Part shown: positions 56,496 to 64,000 of the stretch, piece by piece
How positions within the stretch are numbered: the first letter of the stretch is position 1
Layout of the letters: each line of letters opens with the position of its first letter
NCBI GenBank assembly: GCA_019155205.2
Contig: JAHNZQ020000016.1
Coordinates: 82,467-146,466 of the forward strand
Direction of reading: 5' to 3'
DNA from: Gracilaria vermiculophylla
Taxonomy: Eukaryota; Rhodophyta; Florideophyceae; Gracilariales; Gracilariaceae
DNA: 64,000 nt
Made by a program: the position numbers and the translations under genes
The notes under the pieces: generated by a model
The model's input: the letters and a program-made list of their open reading frames with translations, nothing else
What the model was told of the DNA's origin: nothing
Databases searched by the model: none

Positions 56496-57118
56496 CAGTG
56501 GATCTCGAGGTGATATTGTGGTGTGGCTTTATAACGGAATAATTTAAATGAGGGGTCGTATTCTATTGACTGATGTGGTTTCGTCAGCAATCCTTTCGAG
56601 GTGTGATCGCACAACGTGCGTTGGGAGTTTTTGTTGACTCCAAAGGCGCGCGTTCCTAAAGGTGGTCTCCGGTAATCGCTATCACGAGCCGGGGGACTTC
56701 TGAAATGGATCTGCAAACACCAAGCGGAGAGGGAGGTTCACTTGGCAAACAACGCTCCTACAGGCGCTACTTAGAGGCGACCTGCGGATCGGCGGCTTAG
56801 AAACCTGAGGATGTTCGACGGGAGTCTCCAACCGGAAAACTAGACTTAAACACAAAGGTGCTTGGCTTAATTCGGCAGAGGTGGGGCTCGATCGGCAGAT
56901 TACGTTTCACGCCGGGAGCCCGCCTTGGCAGGTCTCATTACTGTAGTAGATAGCTGTACAAATGAACCAGAATATATCTAAATTCTACCATCCCTTAGGG
57001 GTACTGTAGCGCACGTGGGCCTAATTATGCACCACGTGGCTCGGATAATAAGATACGAGCCCTTTTTAGGAATATCCCGTCGTAAAGGCACACCTCCATA
57101 TCACCTTAGGATCCACTG
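56496..57118 (+). repeat. MITE with long terminal inverted repeats (reference copy)
   Basis: 623 bp. Both ends start CAGTGGATC and, read inward, match for about 80 bp (shared GGTGATAT, then GTGTG, then TTTA, then GTCGTAT/CTCGTAT blocks). The left flank is TA (56,494-56,495); the right flank reads AA. There is no coding capacity, so it is a non-autonomous element. CAGTG ends plus TA suggest the Tc1/mariner/pogo group, but the ends differ from the Tc1 copies in this window. Confidence 0.78.
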
Positions 57119-57570
57119 AACGACAACTGAGCCATCTGTTGCATGATTTAGCCCACGTGCGCTATAATACTTTTGAGGAACGGTAAAATTTATATTTATT
57201 CTAGTTACTTTGTGAAGGTAATTACTACAGTAGTGACAAATGCCGAGGCGGGCTCCCGGCGTGATAGATAGTCTGCCGGTCGAGCCCCATCTCTGCGGAA
57301 TTAAACCAAGCACCCTTGATCCTACGTCAAATCTCCCGGTAGGAGACTCTCGTCGAGCATCCTTAGGTTTCTAAGCCGCCGATCCCTAGGTCTCCACGTA
57401 GCAGGGCCTGTAGAAGCATTGTCCACCCAGTGAACCTCCCCCTGCGCTTGGTGTTTGCGGATGTCCTTCAAGAACTCCCCCGGCTCGCGACAGCGAATAC
57501 CAAATACCACCTTTAGGAGCTCGGGCCTTTGGAGTCAACAAAAACTCCCAACGGACGTTGTGCACTACCA
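57119..57570 (-). repeat. MITE copy in inverted orientation (palindrome arm)
   Basis: Shares the MITE core in reverse orientation directly next to the reference copy, making an imperfect palindrome of about 1 kb. It aligns from the GAGCCA...CCCACGTGCGCTA block to CCAACGGACGTTGTGC and lacks the outermost part of its terminal repeat at the junction. Confidence 0.75.
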
Positions 57571-58375
57571 CGTAGAAGGAGAACTGACGGTACAACAGGG
57601 CACGCGTGTATACGAAATCTTTATCCTGAGTCTTAGCTCTTTTAGTTGACAAGCGAACCTTAGCAACGCTGCCACGGTGTCGCATGTGCAGATACAAACA
57701 CCAGAGTTTGGCTCCATTTCCATGAGAACTGAAGTGGTTAACGTTGAGCACATCTGAGCTTCTTTATTGGAACTATGAATAAAAGTTATCGGCTGTCCTT
57801 CTTTTAGTTCGTGATGGATTATATGGGACGTATAAATGTACACAATCTGTAAATGTTTGAGATCTTTATATAACGAGAGCTCCTGGAATCGACTGAGGTC
57901 CCCATAAAACTGCCAACATATCCGTGAAGCATGTCTGTTCCTGTCTTTCTCCAGCAATTTTTGAAGATTTTCCAGAGTCCTATATATCATGTATATTAGT
58001 ATACAATTTTCTTTAGATGCAAAAGTTTGTTATTTGCGTTGAAAATAAAGATTTGTCTTACCTTGCTTATGCAAAATCCACATCAATGCGTTTTAAAGCA
58101 TTGGATACACAGTTTTTCGCTGATATCGATAGAAAGAAGAGTACCGATTAAACTTAGTATAAAAAAAGAGAAGCTGTTCAGAATTCAATATTTAGCGCGC
58201 GATGTCGACATGCCATATTCCAGCTACAATCCGCACACTTCCGAAAATGTGGCAGAGTATTAGGGCCATTCTACGAGTTGACGCAGATGATGAAAGGGTA
58301 TTTTGGGCCTCGTAGATCTCCGGTTTCCAGCCACAAAGCCGTTTCCCAAATTCTGATGACAACATGATCGAGGCA
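57571..58375. other. Unassigned spacer
   Basis: Contains a 141-codon minus-strand frame (57,565-57,990) with no motif I recognise and no clear splice partners. AT-rich beyond 58,000. Confidence 0.4.
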
Positions 58376-58382
58376 TGGTCCC

Positions 58383-59503
58383 ATGCACAACCAGAGAACC
58401 ATTGTTGCATGCAGCGCCGCAATGACTCATAGTCGTCTTGTAGATTCTATTCCCACCCAGTATCTCGGTTTTTCACTCAAAGCCCCGCCCCGCAACAAAC
58501 AACGAGAATGTCTTCGTCGGGTTGAACTCCATATTTTGTACACTGTCATCTTGAGAACGGCCATAATTTACTTCCCCTCAAGCCCACGATGTGTATTTCC
58601 CCGTGCACTATTTGATAGTTCTCGACACATGAACTCGTTAATCGAAGAGTTGTTTGCACGAATGTACCGGGTCAAAAAGACCAGTTTAAGCTGCTCTACT
58701 CCATACTGCGTGTAACTCTCACAAGATCGCAACGACTTAACTCAGCAGTGCCACAAGCCGTTTACCCTTCAGTAATGATGTCCATTATATTTCGGCTTCT
58801 GGCTGGCGCAAGCTTCCTTGATCTGCATTGGGCATATGACATCGGAGTGTCAACGGTTTGTAACTTATTTGAAGAAACGCTTTGTGCACTCAACGATATG
58901 CTACCGTCCATAACATTCCCAGGTACAGAAGGACAATGTGGAGAAAGTGCAAGGCGCTTTACTAGAATGCGCAGGAGCCCATTTGATGGAGTTATCGCAG
59001 CCCTGGATGGAAAAGGTGTTTAAATTCGTCGACCATCACTTTCAGATGTTCCTGATCACATAAAGCATTTCAACAGGAAGGGGTTCTTCGCTATAGTTCT
59101 TCAAGCAGATGTAGAGGCAAACTATAAGTTTAGCTTCATTTCCGCTCCTCATGCAGGCGGAACTCATGACTCTACAGTTTTTTCTGCGACCAAGCTCTTC
59201 ACCCTGCTCCGTAGCAATCGTCTCTCACAATGGAGAACTGTGTTCGCTGGTGATTTTTATTCAAATGAAAGCAGGATAATTACTCCTTGCTGTGGAAGAG
59301 GTTTAACAAGTGCCGAGGACTCTTTCAACTACTATCATTCATCTGTGAGAATAACCGTAGAGCAAGCATTTGCAATGCTTTCGTTTCGCTTTGGAATCTT
59401 CTGGTCTGCTCTTTGGTTTCCACTCGCAAAATGCACACCTATTATTAAAGTAACTGCTGAGCTTCACAATTTCATCATCGACAAAGCAGATGCAACGTTA
59501 TAA
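58383..59503 (+). pseudogene. DDE_Tnp_4 (Harbinger-like) transposase relic
   Basis: Reading through one frameshift at the A5 run near 58,675 gives RVKKDQFKLLYSILRVTL followed by FRLLAGASFLDLHWAYDIGVSTV, FDGVIAALDGKGV with the first catalytic Asp, a TAA at 59,021 in place of a residue before IRRPSLSDV, then GTHDSTVFSAT with the second Asp, VFAGDFYS, and VEQAFAMLSFRFG with the third acidic position. It is a different subfamily from the element at 43-46 kb. Terminal repeats were not identified. Confidence 0.82.
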
Positions 59504-59756
59504 GAAATGATGCACCCTCATGCGTGCAATCATATTTAGGGTTCCCCAGTAGTACATTTTAAAGATATGCTGCACACGGAGAGAGACACTCGGAGGTCTA
59601 GACATTGAGGTAGATAGAATAGCAAAGGAAGGGATGACGTTGCCAAAAAGCCTCAACGATACGGATACATTCGTAGAAGGAATCAACGCTGCTTACAATA
59701 GAATAGAGTGCATGACTTGCGAAATTTACAGCGTTGCAAAAAACTCTACATCGTTG

Positions 59757-61930
59757 TCAACCTTGTATATATTCTCGGTCGCTGTGTGAATCACCCTCCC
59801 GAACCGTCATGTTTCGTTTGGCATCGAAACGATAAAGACAAAAGCGTGTGAGGTCAGGACTACGTACTGTTGCGGCCCATGCCGCGCTACTGCAAGTCAT
59901 TTTGCAATTGCCGCTCGCCAGTTCCGATAAGTTTCCGTTTCCGCCTCCATCGTAAAACACCACTAGCAGTACGTGCGTATCTTTGTGTACATGGTGCACT
60001 GCACAGCTGAGAGTGAGCACTTTTCCAACCGCAGCTCCACTAAGCGAGTTCAAAACGCGAACGGTATTATTAAGCGATGCCTACACCGACTGTTTGGCGT
60101 TCGCGCTCCATTTCAACTGCATCACTACATGCGTGTGACCCTGTAATTGTCGTAGACCTATCTCGCCCATGCACACATCCCAGATGCGAATGTCACAATT
60201 TGTTTCTAATGCAAACTCTACACGCGTGCCATCGCCATTGACCGCGACTGCTTTGATCTCGTGGTCTTCAGGATGTGTCATCACTTCACCGCTGCTGGTC
60301 ACGTGAACATCGAGTCGCATTCTTCTGCATAAAACCGCCCGAGTGCCCTCATTGCTCAATGCAACCGTTCAAGGATAGCATCTTTTGTTTAACTCAGCAA
60401 CTGGTTCGCAGATCTTCGTGTCTCATAAGTGAACAATATCACGCGTGATAAACGCAAGTCTGTCGCCGTCTACACTTATCGCTGCACAACGTTCACCTCC
60501 AAAATGAACACGCTTAGTAACCAGGTCTCCTCTCACAACGTTCACAGCATGGACACCTCCATTGCTCGAAAGCGCAAGAACTTTTCTGTCATTGTCGCAG
60601 TACGCAAAGTAATGTACTCCCGCTCGATTGACGCTTCTCCGCATATTTCTTTCCACGCTGCTATCTATGTCCCAAAATCCAACTGTACACTCGCTCTCAT
60701 AACTGCTTTCAGTTGCCAAACAATTTCGTTGTTGTTCATGCTGACTGCCAAGCGCTCGATGAAGTGAGTTTTGGCAAGACATTCACAGATCACCTTACCA
60801 TTTTCTTCTTACCATACGCACATGGCACCATCTTCCAATTCACAAGCTACCAGTCCTCCGTCGCCACTCAACGATACGCAACGAATGTATTCTATGCGTA
60901 CTTGCGTAATTCGCACCGATACCTCTGTGCCGTCAACGTCCTACACCCTCACACCAACATCGAACAAACCACACGCAACCCCTATTATGACAAAGCAAGG
61001 TTCTTCACAGCCTTTTCTAAGATAGTGCGAAGGAACTTATTTTCCTCTTCACTTGTACAATTTTCAATCATTGTCTTCGTCTTCTCAATAGCCTCTATTA
61101 TAGAAGACATTGAACGTGCATGTGCATCAAGGCCTTCGAAACGCAGTTTTTTTCTTTCAGCGTCTTGGATATCCTTCCCCACAGAATCACTGGCAGGCCA
61201 TAGTGCACTAACTAAATTGTTAATTACAACTAGACTGGTGTCCTGACTATTTGTACGACTTATTTTTGGCGATGATCGATGCGTCCTCCCATCGAACGCA
61301 AACCTAGATACACCATCATCAACTCCTTCTTTGCTCTGTGTATCGCTTTGTAATGCTCGGGCGGCAAGAGGCTTCAAAATGGGATGGTGTTTAAGTAAGC
61401 AATAATCCTACATGATGTAAGGCTTACCGTCTGCATACATTGCGAATGCCTCCGTATCACCGTGAACTGTATTGGTATCCCTGGACAAACATGTTCCATA
61501 TGCACTTTTAAATTGTCCAAACTTTCTCTGTAAAGTTGCACCATCTCTAACGTGTGGTCTTCGAGCAAGGTATAATATGCACATATCACTCTTCATGACG
61601 CCCCCTGCAACTAAAGTGACTGCACCCGGTTTGAATCCAGAGTCGTCGTTTAGAGGAGCGATTTGGTCACTCCAAGGATGCACCTGCTCCCTATCAAATT
61701 GCTGGCGATCCATACACTCCATAAGATGTTGTCTTGCTGATGTCATTCGTGTGTCAGCCAGAACATGTAGAAGTCTGCAATATTCCAATGCCTCGAAACC
61801 AGGAATCCTCACATCTCTAGATACAGTCATATGTGGATGCATTTTGCTTAAGCTTAGGGCGTTCAACTCAATATCACCGTTTAGTATGTTCGATATATCG
61901 CCTCGAACCCGCTCTATTAATTCAGATTGT
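59757..61930 (-). pseudogene. WD40-repeat protein pseudogene
   Basis: On the minus strand, an N-terminal region of unknown fold (PGFEALEYCRLLHVLADTRM, VHPWSDQIAPL) is followed by a charged coiled-coil-like stretch (SMSSIIEAIEKTKTMIENC) and then WD40 blades: IRCVSLSGDGGLVACELEDG, FGGERCAAISVDGDRLAF, IKAVAVNGDGTRVEF with DIRIWDV, and LQGHTHVVMQLKWSANAK. In-frame stops occur at about 61,408, 60,423, 60,360-60,380 and 60,079, with frameshifts between 60,985 and 60,650. It was probably a member of a repeated WD40 gene family; its role is unknown. It is clearly broken. Confidence 0.75.
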
Positions 61931-62300
61931 TAGATGCACGTGTAATTCTTACTGTCGTCGCGGGCAGGCGACGCAAACGGAGCATGTTACAAAGGTCAGT
62001 AATTCTGCTGGAGCTTAGATGATGCAGCTGGCGAAGATTAATTTGTCGCTGCACTATTGTGTACGACAATACATTCTGTTTTGTGTGGAGCCTTGCGTTG
62101 TGAGCGCCAATCTTTGAAAGAGCTTTTCAAGCAATCTTGAATTGATTGTTCTCAAAATGGGCTATAGCAAGAGCGTGGCATGCTTTTCCTAGCTTTCGAG
62201 GAGGTGAATTATTTAAGATTTCATCTCCATGAAAAGAGTAAACTTCCTGTGTCGTGTAGTGTATTTGACTACGAGCTGAAATTAAGTCCAGATTGTAGCA

Positions 62301-62820
62301 CAGTGGCTCCTACGGAAATAGGGTGGTTTGGCCTTAAGGAATAATATTCCTAAGGAGGGCTCGTATTTTATTAGCTGGGCCACTTCGTGGATAATCCCGC
62401 CCGCATGCGCTACAGTATCCTTGAGGCACGGTAGAATTATTATTTATTTTAGATAATTTATGCAGGTAATTAGTACAGTAGCGAGACCTGCCGAGGCGGG
62501 CTCCCGGCTTGATACTTAATCTGCAGGTTGAGCTCCACCTCTGGGGAAGTAAAGACAAGCACCCTTGAGTCTTCTTCTACTTTTCCGGTTGGAGTCTCTT
62601 GTCTATCTACGCAGGTTTCTAAGCCGCCGATCCCCAGGTTGCATCATAGCAGCGCCTGTACGAGCACTGTCCGCCCAGTGAACCTCCCGCTCCGCTTGGT
62701 GTTTGCGGATCTCCTTCAAGAATTCCCTCGGCTCGCGACAGCGGATACCAGAGACCACCTTTAGGAATACGCGCCTTTGGAGTCAACAAAAACTCCTAAC
62801 GGACGTTGTGCTTTACTACC
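62301..62820 (-). repeat. MITE copy 4 (truncated)
   Basis: Starts with CAGTGGCTCC and continues with the family terminal repeat (GGAAATAGGGTGGTTTGGCC, then GGAATAAT, then GGGCTCGTAT), then the core in reverse orientation to the copy at 0.5-1.0 kb. Homology stops after TTTACTACCTCG near 62,822. Confidence 0.8.
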
Positions 62821-62822
62821 TC

Positions 62823-63794
62823 GTTAAAACCCTCAAAAACGCGTTTCAAAAATATTGGACACTTCCAACTCGCGCGTGATTATTTCCACATCATGTTGCT
62901 TTCTTTTCTCAAAAAGACACAAGATCTTATAAAGTAAAAGCTTACAACACTGTATTTCCAATAGTACCTTAGATCAAGGCCATTGTTCTCATTTTTGTAC
63001 CAGTTTATTCAATATTTACTGTAATATAAACATAAAGTTTTATTGATAGCTTATTAATGCTCATCTAAAACAATGAGTATAACTTTTTGCAAGAATAATG
63101 TCTTGACAATGTGTTTTGCACTCAAAAACCCATGAAAAGAACGAATCGTTTACAAAAAATGAATAACATGGTAATAAAAAACGCTTCAAAGTTCTTTCCG
63201 TTTATAAAACTGAACAGCGTTTCCTTTTGAAAGCTGCAAATAAACAAATATTGGTACCACAGTATGCAATGAGCACTGAAAATAAAGTCAGCTGCAAAAA
63301 GATTGCATTTGAAAATGAGTAAAACTTTGATTCGGATGAACAACAGTGCTTCACATATTGTTATCATAAGCAGTAAACATCAAATAAAATTTGAACACAG
63401 ATAAGTTTTATTAGAGCTCATATTATGCTATGTACTGAATTCTAGATGAAAAAAACTACATATAAAGCCTACTTAGTAAGCATTACAGACTTCAGAAGGC
63501 TTTCAAATGCTTAAACACAACGTTTTATAAAAGTTTACATATCTTATCAGAAATGTAAACTTGTTTTTCACCAATATAGCGCCGCCGTTTAGTAGTCTAT
63601 AGCAATGAAAAACGTTCTTCGCTTGCTATAGACTAATGCCACGCAGATATTCACGCGTTAGATTTACTTAAACCATCTTGAAACCGAATAATCTGTACTC
63701 GTTAGAATGATATATGGCCATTACAGGCCATTTTGAACAGGTTTTGATTAAAAGAAAAGTATTGGAAATTGCGCGAAAACTATGAATATTTTAA
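62823..63794. other. AT-rich region, no gene
   Basis: About 1 kb, strongly AT-rich, with one 81-codon hydrophobic minus-strand frame that looks fortuitous. Contains one perfect 13-bp inverted repeat at 63,593-63,635. Confidence 0.45.
63593..63635. repeat. Hairpin-forming inverted repeat
   Basis: TAGTCTATAGCAA at 63,593-63,605 and its exact complement TTGCTATAGACTA at 63,623-63,635, separated by 17 nt that add further partial pairing. Confidence 0.8.
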
Positions 63795-64000
63795 GTATGG
63801 GACGTTAGAAAAACGCCATGCAAAAGCGTTGAATTAGTATTGTTTGGTACACAAAAGCGAAAATCATCTACTCAAGAAGGCAAAATGAAGGTTGAAAGGG
63901 AAATGTCCTATGATTTTGAAACGGTTTTTTAACTTGAAGTTTTTTGAAAACTAATTTTGGTAGCACTACAGTACTAAAAACGATGATTTGCATCAAAATG
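63795..64000 (+). mobile_element. Tc1/mariner element, copy 4 (3' part, cut by window end)
   Basis: The block ATGATTTTGAAACGGTTTTT at 63,911 onward, then CTACAGTACTAAAAACGATG near 63,970, matches the post-transposase 3' end of the family (compare 43,025-43,100). The terminal repeat should lie just past the window. Faint similarity to the transposase C-terminus precedes it. Confidence 0.65.

Noticed and set aside
57565..57990. A 141-codon minus-strand gene
   Set aside because: No motif, no supported splice partners and partly inside the inverted MITE copy.
480..62820. The inverted MITE copies at 0.5-1.0 and 62.3-62.8 kb as ends of one 62-kb element
   Set aside because: Two more copies of the same repeat lie between them and no target duplication or unifying cargo is seen; simple dispersed repeats explain it.
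1..64000. CRISPR arrays, rRNA or tRNA genes
   Set aside because: No regularly spaced short repeats, and no conserved rRNA or tRNA motifs were noticed by eye; a tRNA scan was not possible.

Overview
This is nuclear DNA from a eukaryote. Several genes carry short GT-AG introns (49 to 123 nt). The products include nuclear, ER and mitochondrial eukaryotic proteins: SAP30, ALG10, mitoribosomal mL53, CDK5RAP3, a FANCA-like protein and glutamine synthetase. Small gene-dense islands with few introns alternate with decayed transposons. The glutamine synthetase has a plausible plastid-targeting leader. This pattern fits a red alga, perhaps a florideophyte, but that is an inference from gene style and was not tested by any search.

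Layout. 0.4-2.6 kb holds a MITE-like repeat and a dead Tc1/mariner element. 2.7-10.2 kb is a GC-rich island: CDK5RAP3 (-), a QueF-type nitrile reductase (-), SAP30 (+), Xaa-Pro aminopeptidase (+) and a 5'-nucleotidase-family metallophosphatase (+, four exons). 10.5-24.2 kb holds a 1,284-aa FHA/triple-SAP chromatin protein (-), a copine-like tandem-C2 protein (+), mL53 (-, three exons rebuilt here), ALG10 (+) and a FANCA-like protein (-, two exons, 1,455 aa). 24.4-32.0 kb holds glutamine synthetase (+), glucose-6-phosphate 1-epimerase (+), a CRT10-like propeller protein (-) and a spliced 47-aa basic protein (-).

From 34 kb to the end no intact gene was recognised. A complete but dead Ty3/gypsy LTR retrotransposon lies at 33,996-40,773 with 325-bp LTRs and a CGTC target duplication. 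It is split by a Tc1 element (34,673-35,950) that landed in the integrase C-terminal region. Next come a third Tc1 copy, a two-gene PIF/Harbinger element (43,376-46,393, TAA duplication), a piggyBac relic (about 48.9-50.3 kb), a second gypsy relic plus a chromodomain fragment (50.5-53.6 kb), a family of TIR-bearing MITEs (56.5-57.6 and 62.3-62.8 kb, also at 0.5-1.0 kb), a second DDE_Tnp_4 transposase relic, a broken WD40-repeat gene (59.8-61.9 kb), and the edge of a fourth Tc1 copy.

How the genes relate. They are unlinked housekeeping functions: tRNA modification, N-glycan assembly, UFMylation/ER-phagy, Sin3 repression, DNA crosslink repair, mitochondrial translation and nitrogen assimilation. 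They are not an operon-like system. The most unusual gene is the QueF homologue. Eukaryotes are generally thought to salvage queuine rather than make queuosine precursors, yet this gene keeps all recognisable QueF catalytic residues and sits between two typical eukaryotic genes. Second is the FHA/SAP protein, whose FHA domain and RVxF-like motif recall Ki-67.
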